Assembly: GCA_019459285.1 (NCBI GenBank)
Contig: JAIBEL010000025.1
Location: forward strand, 1 to 55,105
Reading direction: 5' to 3'
Length of the DNA: 55,105 nucleotides
Origin: Rhizobium sp.
Lineage (GTDB): Bacteria; Pseudomonadota; Gammaproteobacteria; Burkholderiales; Thiobacillaceae
Each line of letters begins with the position of its first letter. Position 1 is the first letter of the stretch. A program made the position numbers and the translations under genes. The notes beneath the pieces were generated by a model. It was not told the origin of the DNA, did no database searches, and saw nothing but the letters and a program-made list of their open reading frames with translations. Shown piece after piece: positions 42,918 through 51,656 of this stretch.

Positions 42918-45509
42918 TTAATTCGACTGCGTTTCCACCTGCACCAGCGGCTCCTGGGGCGGCGTCACCTGCGGGCGGGTACGTCGGCGCGTGGGATGCG
43001 GAGCCGTTTCAGCCGATGCCGGGATATCGGTGACGCTCGTCACGGGCGCCGTGGTTTCCACCTGCATCAGGCTGACGGCTTCGGCTTCTGCCTTGACCGC
43101 GGGACGGCGACGGCGACGTGAGTGAGACGGTTCGCTGCGCTCAGCCGTGTCGGCGGCAACCCCCTGGGTTTCCACCTGTTGCAGATCGGCCTTGCTGGCT
43201 GCCAGGTCTGCCAGGATGGTGGCGGGCGATGCGGTGACCGCACCGGGCAAGGGTGCGCTCGGCGCGGCCACGGTTTCCAGTTGCAGGGCCTGCTGCGCAG
43301 GGGCAGCGACCGCTGCCGGTGCGGGCGTTGCCTTGGGTTTGCGCGCGATTTCGATGATTGCACGGAAACCGGCGGTTTCGATGACGGCGTGCGGCGCGAC
43401 CGCGCTGCCAGCCTCGGCCGCATCCGGACGGGCATCGCGAGGGCGGCGATTGCCGCGTCCGCGGCGGCTGCGCGACTCGCGTTTTTCCTCGGCGCCGGCT
43501 TCACGCGGAGCGTCGGCCGTTTCCGCTGGGCGCGGGGCGGCTTCGGCTTCGGGACGCGGCTTCGGCTGGCGTGGCGGACGCGGCTGTTTGGGTGGCTCGC
43601 TGCCGCGGGTTTCCCGGGTCTCGCGACTCTCACGGCCTTCGCTCTGGCGCGGCTCCTGCTGGCGGGCTTCGCCGTTGCGGGGTTCGCTCCGCCCTTCGCC
43701 GCGGCCGCGGCGCTGACCGGGTTTGCGTTCGCGTTCGCCCCGGCGCTCGCTCGGGCGTTCACTGCGTGCGATGGCGGCAACCGGTTCGGCTGCGGGTGCG
43801 GTTTCGGCCGCAGCAGGTTCTTCGCCCCGTTTCTTGAACCAGCCGAAGATACGCTCGAACAGGCCGCCCTGGGCTGCTTGCGGCACGGCCGGTACCACCG
43901 GGCGTGCCGCGGGGACCGGTTGCGGCGGCGCGATGGATTTGACCGCGGCTTCCTGGCGCGCCGGCGCGGCGGCCTGGGCGGTCTGGTAGACGGACTCGGT
44001 TTCCGGCACGACCGCCATCTTGTAGCTGGGTTCGGCCGAGCCGGTCAGGTTCAGTTCGTCGTGACGCAGGCGGGTAATGGTGTAGTGCGGGGTTTCCATG
44101 TGGATGTTGGGGATCAACACCACATTGACCTTGAGCCGCGATTCGACGGTGTGGATGTCGACACGCTTCTCGTTCAACAGGAAGGTGGCGACGTCGACCG
44201 GCAGCTGCACGTGTACGGCGCCGGTGTTTTCCTTCATCGCTTCTTCCTGCAGGATGCGCAGGATGTGCAGCGCCGACGATTCGGTGCCGCGGATGTGGCC
44301 GGTGCCGTGGCAGCGCGGGCAGGGCGTGTAGCTGGTCTCGCCGAGCGAGGGCTGCAGCCGCTGGCGCGACATTTCCAGCAGGCCGAAGCGCGATATCTTG
44401 CCGGTCTGCACGCGGGCGCGGTCATGGTGCAGGGCATCGCGCAGGCGATTCTCGACCTCGCGCTGATGCTTGGGGTTTTCCATGTCGATGAAATCAATCA
44501 CGATCAGGCCGCCGAGGTCGCGCAGGCGCATCTGGCGGGCGATTTCGTCGGCCGCTTCGAGGTTGGTGTTGTAGGCGGTCTGCTCGACGTCGCTACCCTT
44601 GGTGGCGCGTGCCGAGTTGACGTCGACCGACACCAGCGCTTCGGTGTGGTCGATCACGATGGCGCCGCCGGCCGGCAGGTTGACCTGGCGCGAGAACGCC
44701 GACTCGATCTGGTGCTCGATCTGGAAGCGCGAGAACAACGGCACGTCGTCGCGGTAGAGCTTGACCTTGTTGACGTTGGCCGGCATCACGTGCGCCATGA
44801 ACTGCTGCGCCTGTTCGTAGATGTCCTCGGTGTCGATCAGGATTTCGCCGACGTCCGCCGAGAAATAGTCGCGGATGGCGCGGATCACGAGGCTACCTTC
44901 CTGGTAGATCAGGAAGGCGCCGGGCTGCGAGGTGGAGGCGCCGTCGATGGCTTTCCACAGGCTCAGCAGGTAGTTCAGGTCCCACTGGAATTCTTCGGCA
45001 GTGCGGCCGATGCCGGCGGTGCGGGCGATCAAACTCATGCCTTCGGGGATGTCGAGCTGCGCCAGGGTGTCGCGCAATTCGTTGCGCTCCTCGCCCTCGA
45101 TGCGGCGCGAGACGCCGCCGCCGCGCGGGTTGGTCGGCATCAGCACGACATAGCGGCCGGCCAGCGAGACGTAGGTGGTGAGGGCCGCGCCCTTGTTGCC
45201 GCGTTCGTCCTTTTCCACCTGGACCAGCAGTTCCTGGCCTTCCTTCAGGTTTTCGGGGACGCGGCCGCCGTTGGGCAGGCAGGCACGGGAAATTTCCTTG
45301 AACGGCAGGAAACCGTGGCGCTCGCAGCCGTAATCGACGAATGCGGCTTCCAGGCTGGGCTCGACGCGGGTGATGACACCCTTGTAGATGTTGCCCTTGC
45401 GTTGTTCCTTGCTGGCGGACTCGATGTCAAGGTCGACGAGCTTCTGTCCGTCGACGATGGCAACCCGGAGTTCTTCCGCCTGGGTTGCATTGAAAAGCAT
45501 GCGCTTCAT
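42918..45509 (-). CDS. rne: Ribonuclease E
   Basis: 863 residues. The S1 RNA-binding domain covers residues ~35-120 (GNIYKGVITRVEPSLEAAFVDYG). The DNase I-like catalytic site has D296 (VSVDVNSARATKG) and D339 (IVIDFIDMENPKH), and the zinc-link CPRC is at 397-400 for tetramer formation. The last ~340 residues are disordered and rich in Arg, Pro, Glu and Ala, with basic clusters (SRRGRGNRRPRD, SHSRRRRRPAVK), as expected for the RNA-binding and degradosome scaffold arm. It is shorter than the 1061-residue E. coli enzyme, which is normal for betaproteobacteria. RNase E starts mRNA decay and rRNA/tRNA processing. Confidence 0.97.
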   Translation of the reverse strand: MKRMLFNATQAEELRVAIVDGQKLVDLDIESASKEQRKGNIYKGVITRVEPSLEAAFVDYGCERHGFLPFKEISRACLPNGGRVPENLKEGQELLVQVEKDERGNKGAALTTYVSLAGRYVVLMPTNPRGGGVSRRIEGEERNELRDTLAQLDIPEGMSLIARTAGIGRTAEEFQWDLNYLLSLWKAIDGASTSQPGAFLIYQEGSLVIRAIRDYFSADVGEILIDTEDIYEQAQQFMAHVMPANVNKVKLYRDDVPLFSRFQIEHQIESAFSRQVNLPAGGAIVIDHTEALVSVDVNSARATKGSDVEQTAYNTNLEAADEIARQMRLRDLGGLIVIDFIDMENPKHQREVENRLRDALHHDRARVQTGKISRFGLLEMSRQRLQPSLGETSYTPCPRCHGTGHIRGTESSALHILRILQEEAMKENTGAVHVQLPVDVATFLLNEKRVDIHTVESRLKVNVVLIPNIHMETPHYTITRLRHDELNLTGSAEPSYKMAVVPETESVYQTAQAAAPARQEAAVKSIAPPQPVPAARPVVPAVPQAAQGGLFERIFGWFKKRGEEPAAAETAPAAEPVAAIARSERPSERRGERERKPGQRRGRGEGRSEPRNGEARQQEPRQSEGRESRETRETRGSEPPKQPRPPRQPKPRPEAEAAPRPAETADAPREAGAEEKRESRSRRGRGNRRPRDARPDAAEAGSAVAPHAVIETAGFRAIIEIARKPKATPAPAAVAAPAQQALQLETVAAPSAPLPGAVTASPATILADLAASKADLQQVETQGVAADTAERSEPSHSRRRRRPAVKAEAEAVSLMQVETTAPVTSVTDIPASAETAPHPTRRRTRPQVTPPQEPLVQVETQSN

Positions 45510-45927
45510 TGTTTACTCCCGCGCGCGTGCATACGGGACAGGCCAGACTGCCGCCTAAAGCGGGCGGCTCATGCGATCACGGATTGGATTGAGTGAAATG
45601 GCATGGGTGAGGTGTCCTGTTCCTGGAGAGGGGCGCCGGCAGAGCCGGGGCGGTCTTTCCGATTCCCGCTGGCACGGAGCCGAGCGTGAATACTGATTTC
45701 GTATGCTTCTTGTCGCGTCATTGATAACATCGCTGCTTTGCCGATTGCGCGGGGCGGGTGGCTTCGACTGCTCGCGCCAACGTAGAGTTGGCTGGGCGGC
45801 AGGAATCCAGACGGGCCGGGCTGGCGGCGGCCGGTGAGCGTTTTAACCGGCGTGATCTCTAAAATCTCCGGCATGGATGCCGGGCAATTGGACAGGCAAA
45901 AATCGGCCTGAACCGGCGGTAGTGTAT
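45510..45927. other. Leader region of rne and promoter side of rluC
   Basis: About 418 bases without a credible gene between the divergent rne and rluC genes. RNase E transcripts commonly have a long structured 5' untranslated leader through which the enzyme regulates its own mRNA; the stems visible here (for example CCGGCAGAGCCGG near 45629) are compatible with that but I did not verify a fold. No attempt is made to place promoters. Confidence 0.5.
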
Positions 45928-46893
45928 ATGAAAATGAAGGACTTAGAGAAAGATTCGGTCAGGCGGCTGAAGATCGACGATAGCGCGGACAGCCAGCGTC
46001 TGGACAACTTTCTGATGGCGCGGCTGAAAGGCGTGCCCAAAAGCCGGATTTACAAGCTGGTGCGAGGCGGCGAGGTGCGGATCAACGGCGGCCGAGTCGA
46101 CGTCGGCTATCGCCTGAAGCTGGGTGACGAGGTGCGCATTCCGCCGGTGCGCGTGGCCGTGCCCGTGATCACGCCCGCGACCCACCTGCCACAGGGGGGC
46201 ATGCGCCTGCTGCCGAGCATCCTGTACCGCGACGACGCGCTGATCGCGCTGAACAAGCCGGCCGGCATGGCCGTGCATGGCGGTAGCGGCATTTCGCGCG
46301 GGGTGATCGAGCAGATGCGGCTGGAACTGCCGGAATGCCACTACATGGAACTGGTCCACCGGCTCGACCGGGAGACCTCGGGCGTCCTGCTGATCGCGCT
46401 GAAGCGGCGCGCGCTCACCGGGCTGCACGCCGCGATGCGCGACGGCAAGATCGAGAAGCGCTACCTGACGCTGGTGGCGGGGCGCTGGCCGAATCCGGTT
46501 CAGCATGTGAAGCTGCCCCTGCACAAGCGCGTCACCGACGAGGGCGAGAAGCGCGTGACGGTGCGCGACGAGGGACAGACCGCACACACGATCTTCCGCC
46601 GCCTTGAGGTGTTCGCCGATTTCACCCTGCTGGAAGCGGAACTGAAGACCGGGCGCACCCATCAGATCCGGGTGCACACCTCGCATCTGGGCTTTCCGAT
46701 CGCGGGGGACGACAAATACGGGGATTTCGAACTCAACAAACAGCTGATCAAACAGGGACTGAAGCGCATGTTCCTGCATGCGGCCAAGCTGGTGTTCGAC
46801 CATCCCATTTCGGGCGAGCGCATGCAGGTCGAAGCGCCCTTGCCCGATGATCTGGCCAAATTTCTGGATACATTGAATGCCCAGGCAGTTTGA
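45928..46893 (+). CDS. rluC: 23S rRNA pseudouridine synthase RluC
   Basis: 321 residues from the ATG at 45928; ATG 45934 is possible. An N-terminal S4 domain (QRLDNFLMARLKGVPKSRIYKLVRGGEVRING) precedes the RluA-type catalytic domain with the active-site aspartate D147 in HRLDRETSG. Further landmarks are YLTLVAGRW, TGRTHQIRVHTSHLGFPIAGDDKYG and HAAKLVFDHP. RluC isomerises U955, U2504 and U2580 in 23S rRNA. Divergence from rne is the classical arrangement. It overlaps the HAD gene by 17 bases. Confidence 0.95.
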   Translation: MKMKDLEKDSVRRLKIDDSADSQRLDNFLMARLKGVPKSRIYKLVRGGEVRINGGRVDVGYRLKLGDEVRIPPVRVAVPVITPATHLPQGGMRLLPSILYRDDALIALNKPAGMAVHGGSGISRGVIEQMRLELPECHYMELVHRLDRETSGVLLIALKRRALTGLHAAMRDGKIEKRYLTLVAGRWPNPVQHVKLPLHKRVTDEGEKRVTVRDEGQTAHTIFRRLEVFADFTLLEAELKTGRTHQIRVHTSHLGFPIAGDDKYGDFELNKQLIKQGLKRMFLHAAKLVFDHPISGERMQVEAPLPDDLAKFLDTLNAQAV

Positions 46894-47533
46894 TTTACTG
46901 ATTTTCGACTGGGACGGCACCCTGATGGATTCCGCCGGGGTGATCGTCGATTCGATCCAGCGTGCCTGCGAGGACATTGGCCTGGCCGCGCCGAGCGAAC
47001 GCGCGTCGCGCCAGATCATCGGCCTCGGCCTGATCCAGGCGTTGCAGACCCTGCTGCCTCATCTGCCGGCCGACGACTATCCCCGGCTGGTCGAGCGCTA
47101 CCGCCATCATTATCTGGGCCGCGACGCCGACCTGCCGTTGTTCGCCGGAGTGGCCAGCGGCATCCGCGATTTGCACGAGAGCGGCTTCCAGCTGGCCGTG
47201 GCCACCGGCAAAAGCCGCATCGGCCTCGAGCGTGCGCTCGAAGCCAGCGGGCTGGGCGCGTGGTTCGCCGCCACCCGTTGCGCCGACCAGACGCACTCCA
47301 AGCCGCACCCGGCGATGGTGCTGGAGCTGCTCGACGAACTGGGTGCTGGCCCTGCCCGCACGCTGGTGATCGGCGACACCAGCCACGATCTTCTGATGGC
47401 GTCGAATGCCGGCGTCGCCAGCCTGGGGGTGACCTACGGCGCGCACGAGGCGGGCGACCTGCATCCGCATGCCCCGCTTGCCCTGATGGACAGTTTTGCC
47501 GAGGTATACGCATGGCTGAACGCGAACGCCTGA
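46877..47533 (+). CDS. HAD-superfamily phosphatase, PGP/Gph-like
   Basis: 218 residues. The catalytic pair is D11-W-D13 in FDWDGTLMDS; motif II is ATGKSR; the lysine is in SKPHPAM; motif IV is VIGDTSHDLLMASNAG. A helical cap (residues ~20-80) marks subfamily I. The class hydrolyses small phosphate esters such as 2-phosphoglycolate or pyrimidine nucleotides; the substrate is not determined. The gene begins inside rluC and overlaps the Rieske gene, so it is translationally coupled in a conserved betaproteobacterial cluster. Confidence 0.93.
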   Translation: MPRQFDLLIFDWDGTLMDSAGVIVDSIQRACEDIGLAAPSERASRQIIGLGLIQALQTLLPHLPADDYPRLVERYRHHYLGRDADLPLFAGVASGIRDLHESGFQLAVATGKSRIGLERALEASGLGAWFAATRCADQTHSKPHPAMVLELLDELGAGPARTLVIGDTSHDLLMASNAGVASLGVTYGAHEAGDLHPHAPLALMDSFAEVYAWLNANA

Positions 47534-47862
47534 TCTGCGCCGCCAGCGATCTCGTCGAACTGGGCCGTGGCGTGCGTTTCGAGTTGATGCGTTTCGGCCA
47601 GCCGCAGCAGGCCTTCGTGGTGCGTTATGACGGCCAGCCGCGTGCCTTTCTCAACCAGTGCGGCCATGTACCGGTGGAACTCGACTGGCAGGAAGGCGAA
47701 TTCTTCGACTACTCGCGGCTATACTTGATCTGCTCCACGCACGGCGCGCTCTACCATCCCGCAAGCGGACACTGTGTCGGCGGGCGCTGTGCCGGGCGCG
47801 GCCTGATCCCGGTCCCGGTCGTCGAACGCGACGGCCATGTGTATGTGTTGGAAACAGCCTGA
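47512..47862 (+). CDS. Rieske [2Fe-2S] ferredoxin-like protein
   Basis: 116 residues from the ATG at 47512, overlapping the HAD gene by 22 bases. The Rieske cluster ligands are C50-x-H52 (NQCGHVP) and C74-x2-H77 (ICSTHGALYHP). A cluster-stabilising glycine/serine region GHCVGGRCAGRGL follows. It has no signal peptide or fused dioxygenase domain, so it is a small soluble ferredoxin. The same gene pair (HAD-Rieske-SppA) is commonly conserved near rluC in betaproteobacteria; its partner enzyme is unknown. Confidence 0.92.
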   Translation: MAERERLICAASDLVELGRGVRFELMRFGQPQQAFVVRYDGQPRAFLNQCGHVPVELDWQEGEFFDYSRLYLICSTHGALYHPASGHCVGGRCAGRGLIPVPVVERDGHVYVLETA

Positions 47863-47872
47863 TGGAAAAACA

Positions 47873-48823
47873 ATGAGTGAACCAGAAAAATCTGCCCCGG
47901 CAAATTGGGAACGTGAAGTCCTGGAAAAACTGGCGCTGTCGGCGATCCAGGAACAGCGCCGCAGCCGCCACTGGAGCATCCTGTTCAAGACGCTGGGCTT
48001 CCTGTATCTCTTCATCATCCTGTTTCTCGCGGCCGGCTGGTTCGGGTCGGACGGCGTGTCGATCAAGGAACACACCGCGCTGGTCGATTTGCAGGGCGAG
48101 ATCGCATCCGACAAGGCCAGTGCCGATACCGTGATCGCCAGCCTGCAGAGCGCGTTCGACGACAAGAAGACCAAGGGCGTGATCCTGCGCATCAACAGCC
48201 CCGGCGGCAGCCCGGTCCAGGCCGGCCAGATCCATGACGAGATCAAGCGCCTGCGCGGCCTGCATCCGGATATCCCCCTGTATGTCGTGGTGGACGACAT
48301 CTGTGCCTCGGGTGGCTATTACGTCGCGGTCGGGGCCGACAATATCTTCGTCGACAAAGCCAGCATCGTCGGCTCCATCGGCGTGCTGATGGACGGTTTC
48401 GGCTTCACACAGACCATGCAGAAACTCGGCGTCGAACGCCGCCTGCTGACCGCGGGCGAAAACAAGGGTTTCCTCGATCCTTTCTCGCCGGTCGATCCCA
48501 AGCAGGAGGCTTATGCCAAACAGATGCTGGAGGAGATCCACGGCCAGTTCATCAGCGTGGTTCGCGAAGGCCGCGGCAAGCGCCTGAAGGAAACCCCCGA
48601 GATGTTCAGCGGCCTGGTATGGAGCGGCGAAAAGAGCATCCAGCTGGGCCTCGCCGACGGCTACGGCACGGTTGAATCGGTCGCGCGCGACGTCATCAAG
48701 GCCAAGGACATCGTCGACTTCACCCAGCATGAAGGCCTGGCCGAGCGGCTGGCCGGACGCCTGGGCGCATCGATGGCGAAGGCGCTGACGCCATTCGAAA
48801 AAGCGGGCGTCACGCTGCGTTGA
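47873..48823 (+). CDS. sppA: Signal peptide peptidase SppA (S49 family)
   Basis: 316 residues. An N-terminal membrane anchor (residues ~35-55) follows a short cytosolic tail. The S49 fold includes LRINSPGGSP, the catalytic serine S146 in DICASGGYYVA, and the general-base lysine K198 in TAGENKGFLDPF. The spacing equals the Ser-Lys dyad of the short, Bacillus-type SppA. It degrades cleaved signal peptides at the membrane. Start ATG at 47873, 10 bases after the Rieske stop. Its TGA overlaps the TTG of the next gene. Confidence 0.94.
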   Translation: MSEPEKSAPANWEREVLEKLALSAIQEQRRSRHWSILFKTLGFLYLFIILFLAAGWFGSDGVSIKEHTALVDLQGEIASDKASADTVIASLQSAFDDKKTKGVILRINSPGGSPVQAGQIHDEIKRLRGLHPDIPLYVVVDDICASGGYYVAVGADNIFVDKASIVGSIGVLMDGFGFTQTMQKLGVERRLLTAGENKGFLDPFSPVDPKQEAYAKQMLEEIHGQFISVVREGRGKRLKETPEMFSGLVWSGEKSIQLGLADGYGTVESVARDVIKAKDIVDFTQHEGLAERLAGRLGASMAKALTPFEKAGVTLR

Positions 48824-49029
48824 GCGATTACCGCCCGATCGCTTGTGCGGATCACGAACGCCTGGAGTTTGCGGCACTCACGCGGCAGTGGTTGGATGTG
48901 CGGGTAGACGGTACATCGCAGAGGCTGCTGCCGCTGGATATGTATACCCGCGACGGTGCGGAGTGGTTGCAGGCGCGGAATGAGACGGGGGAGGGGGTGG
49001 TGCTCAGGCTGGATCGCCTGAAGCTCTGA
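48820..49029 (+). CDS. rof: Rho-binding antiterminator Rof
   Basis: 69 residues from a TTG that overlaps the sppA stop (TTGA). The sequence matches the YaeO/Rof fold: YRPIACADHERLEFAALTR, WLDVRVDGTSQRLLPLDMYTR, and GVVLRLDRLKL. Rof binds the Rho primary site and reduces Rho-dependent termination. The protein is a little shorter than E. coli Rof, ending right after the last beta strand. Its position as the last gene before an accessory insertion is noteworthy. Confidence 0.88.
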   Translation: MSDYRPIACADHERLEFAALTRQWLDVRVDGTSQRLLPLDMYTRDGAEWLQARNETGEGVVLRLDRLKL

Positions 49030-49244
49030 GTATGCGAAGTTAAATGCTTGAAAGCTAACACGAGCAATAGATTTCGAATAGTACGATGTGCCAACGACCG
49101 ACTGCCGCCTAATACTTTAGTCGTATAGACAGGCGGAAGGCGCGCAATATACAGTCCTGATGGTTTTCAGGCACAAGCTGGCTGGGTGTGATGGAATGTC
49201 AGCACACATCGAAAGCCGCCACCTAAATTCATCCGGGTCTTACC

Positions 49245-50150
49245 ATGCGCGCTTTTACATCAAGACATCTGGTGTTGTTTATCGGGTTGTTTATGACGCT
49301 TTCCGCGCATAGAACAGCGACAGCCAGCGAGATCGAGAAATTGCTGGCATTGCCAGAAAATAAGGTAGACGTCGGCATTGTCGCCCTGACTCTCGCCAAA
49401 GAGTTCTACCCGAATCTTGATGTTGCAGCCTATTCCTCTAGGATCGACCTGCTGGCCGAAAAGGTCAGGTGGCTTGCCAAGGGTACACAAGACCCTGAGC
49501 AAAGAATTCGGGTGCTGAACACGGTTCTGTTTCGTCAGGCGGGTATCCATTACGACCGCACTCCGTTCTCCCGCAGCAGGCAGGACTACTATTTTCTGAA
49601 TGGTATCCTTGATACGAAGCAGGGCCTCTGCTACACCATGCCGCTATTGTATGTTGCCGTCGCTCAGCGACTTGGTTATCCGATCTACCCTGTCGCCGCT
49701 CCCGATCATCTGTTCGTGCGCTACGTCAACCCGGATTTCAAGGAACAGAACATAGAAACCACCAATGGAGGCAAGTATTTTTCGGACGATATGTATGCCG
49801 AAGATTTCGCCATTGGCTTCAAAGGGCGGGCAAGCGGGAGCTATCTCAGAACCTTGAGCTACAAAGAATTCCTTGGGGAAATCGTGGCAGCAAATGCCTA
49901 TTTCTATGCGCAGCGAGGAAACACCCGAAAGTCCATTCGATATTTTGAATTGGCCGTCAAACTTGACCCACGGTTCGCTGATCATTATTCAAATTTGGCG
50001 AGCGTATATCAAAGGCTGAGCAAATCTCTGTCCGGCGGGGCAGCAATGCGTTATCAAGTGAAAGCGCAACAAGCTGCCGAAAAGGCTAAGGAGCTTGGTT
50101 TTGTAAGCTATAAGGCGCTAGCGATTGGGCAAAAAACTAGGGGGGGATGA
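49245..50150 (+). CDS. Secreted transglutaminase-like protein with C-terminal TPR
   Basis: 301 residues. A signal peptide covers residues 1-27 (HLVLFIGLFMTLSAHRTATA). The central domain is SirB1-type transglutaminase-like: TKQGLCYTMPLLYVAVAQRLG with C129, and PDHLFVRYV with H155, the thiol/His pair of this fold. The C-terminal ~80 residues form a TPR-like helix pair (RGNTRKSIRYFELAVKLDP, HYSNLASVYQRLSKSL). Such proteins may act as peptidases or amidases in the envelope. It has lower GC than the flanking core genes and sits 6 bases before the RHS gene, so the two are probably one transcript. Confidence 0.85.
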   Translation: MRAFTSRHLVLFIGLFMTLSAHRTATASEIEKLLALPENKVDVGIVALTLAKEFYPNLDVAAYSSRIDLLAEKVRWLAKGTQDPEQRIRVLNTVLFRQAGIHYDRTPFSRSRQDYYFLNGILDTKQGLCYTMPLLYVAVAQRLGYPIYPVAAPDHLFVRYVNPDFKEQNIETTNGGKYFSDDMYAEDFAIGFKGRASGSYLRTLSYKEFLGEIVAANAYFYAQRGNTRKSIRYFELAVKLDPRFADHYSNLASVYQRLSKSLSGGAAMRYQVKAQQAAEKAKELGFVSYKALAIGQKTRGG

Positions 50151-50156
50151 AAAATC

Positions 50157-50810
50157 ATGAAGCGGTTCATTGTGTTAGTTCTGACTTTGTTGTCGACTTC
50201 CATGGCTCAGGCTATGTACTACGATCGCGAGACGGGCCTACATTACAACTACTTCAGGGATTACGACCCAGCGGGTGGGCGATACTTGGAGGCGGATCCG
50301 ATCGGGCTTGATGGGGGACTCAATATTTACGAATATGCCCGGTCCAACCCACTTCTCTATACCGATCCGCTTGGTTTAACAGCCATTATGTTTGACCCAT
50401 CGAGAGGTACATTGACTGTCGATCCACAAACAAAGGGACGTGCCCCCTATACTATGCCGGCTTCATCGGGTCGGCCGAATTGTGGATGCGACGAAACGAA
50501 CAAGAATAAAGGGCCGATCCCGAAAGGGAATTACACGCTTAACAACAAGCAGCTTACCAACCCTGGTGCCTTGGGCGACATCGTTAGAAATTTGCGCGGT
50601 GATTGGGGTGACTGGCGAGCGCCGTTAACCCCATCTTCAGGAACCAATACCCACCGTCGATCAGGCTTCTTCCTGCATGGTGGTTCGTATGCCGGTTCGG
50701 CTGGTTGCATTGATGTGGGTGGCGGAGTATTTGGTAACGATCAGACCGACCAATTGCGGAAGGACATCATGGGTGATCCTGATGGGGCGGTGCCGGTGAT
50801 CGTCAAATGA
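50157..50810 (+). CDS. Orphan secreted RHS-core protein with Tlde1-like L,D-transpeptidase toxin domain
   Basis: 217 residues. A signal peptide (residues 1-19, ending AQA) is joined directly to one RHS-associated core motif (21-74: YYDRETGLHYNYFRDYDP, RYLEADPIGLDGGLN, YEYARSNPLLYTDPLGL). The C-terminal domain (75-217) has GPIPKGNYTL and FLHGGSYAGSAGCIDV. H174, S181, G183 and C184 match the HG...SxGC signature of DUF2778/Tlde1 L,D-transpeptidase-fold effectors that cut or exchange peptidoglycan peptides. In normal RHS proteins this domain is the variable toxin tip of a protein of over 1000 residues. Here the shell is missing and a Sec signal replaces it. Overlap with the next gene suggests a toxin-immunity pair; the toxin function is inferred. 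Confidence 0.8.
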   Translation: MKRFIVLVLTLLSTSMAQAMYYDRETGLHYNYFRDYDPAGGRYLEADPIGLDGGLNIYEYARSNPLLYTDPLGLTAIMFDPSRGTLTVDPQTKGRAPYTMPASSGRPNCGCDETNKNKGPIPKGNYTLNNKQLTNPGALGDIVRNLRGDWGDWRAPLTPSSGTNTHRRSGFFLHGGSYAGSAGCIDVGGGVFGNDQTDQLRKDIMGDPDGAVPVIVK

Positions 50811-51199
50811 TGAATCGAAAATCTCTCTCGGGGGCCATGATTGGCGCAATCAGTTGGATTGCTGGCTATTGGATGATTCGCTTCGTAGGGGGTGGCATGA
50901 GCGCAGTTGATGCTTATGCGTTGCTGGTGGGTTGGTGGTTTACGGCTTATGTATCTTCGAGATTTGCATTATCCATTGCGGTAGCGGTTCTTCTGTCTTT
51001 GGGGTATTGGGTACTGTTTGTCATCGCAGCATTAGTTGGTCAACCCTGGTTTTACAGAGATGTTCTTGATCTCACCTTCCCCGCCGTGCTTTGGATAGGC
51101 CTGTTACAGGCCGTAGTCATTGGCAGCCCCATTTTATTTGACCGGTTGTTTCAGCGTGTTAGCCAAATTGGTTCACATGTCCACAGCTCTGATTCTTGA
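50807..51199 (+). CDS. Small integral membrane protein, candidate immunity protein
   Basis: 130 residues; the ATG overlaps the preceding TGA by four bases (ATGA). Four hydrophobic segments are visible (LSGAMIGAISWIAGYWMIRF, AYALLVGWWFTAYV, LSIAVAVLLSLGYWVLFVIAAL, LWIGLLQAVVIGSPILF). The short loops and lack of known motifs fit the many unrelated immunity proteins encoded right after toxins. A periplasmic peptidoglycan-active toxin would need an envelope-located immunity factor. Function is inferred from position only. Confidence 0.75.
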   Translation: MMNRKSLSGAMIGAISWIAGYWMIRFVGGGMSAVDAYALLVGWWFTAYVSSRFALSIAVAVLLSLGYWVLFVIAALVGQPWFYRDVLDLTFPAVLWIGLLQAVVIGSPILFDRLFQRVSQIGSHVHSSDS

Positions 51200-51309
51200 T
51201 TAATGAATCTGAAGAAGCCGCCAATTTCATGAACGACGAACATGTAGCAGATAGGGTCAGTTCTTGAAAAAAGCCCACAAATTCAGGAAGAGTGCGAGGT
51301 GTGTAACAA

Positions 51310-51501
51310 ATGATTATCGGATACCTTGTTTGCTTCGCTCTTGGGAACGTGGCCTACTTCTTGATGGCTAAGTTTGATCTGCCAATACGAATTACTGTCG
51401 CACTGGCTGTATTTTTAATCCTATCAGTTGTTCTGACAGTGTGGGTTGTTCGAATTGGAGACAAACCACCACCCGATGCGATAACCGTTGTCCCAGAATG
51501 A
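51310..51501 (+). CDS. Short two-helix membrane protein
   Basis: 63 residues with two hydrophobic segments (IGYLVCFALGNVAYFLMA and ITVALAVFLILSVVLTVWVV) and a proline-rich acidic tail. It starts 110 bases after the preceding stop, with no obvious motifs. Immunity loci often hold several small membrane proteins, so a second immunity or accessory role is possible. It could also be a chance open frame in a low-GC region, though the membrane pattern makes it more likely real. Confidence 0.55.
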   Translation: MIIGYLVCFALGNVAYFLMAKFDLPIRITVALAVFLILSVVLTVWVVRIGDKPPPDAITVVPE

Positions 51502-51656
51502 AATAATGAACAATCTAACGGACCATAAAATAAAAGATAAACTCCTTGCCGTATTTGTTGTAGGTCTATACGCAGAAGGGGTCAATCACAAAGGGTTCAG
51601 GTTGACCGGAACTGAACCTAACTTTCGTTCCCGGTTTTGCTTTGTAAATATCTGAG

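Noticed and set aside
43122..45596. 824-residue open frame antisense to rne
   Set aside because: It lies wholly opposite the RNase E gene; the product is a GC-driven mirror of the coding strand with no domain and no ribosome site.
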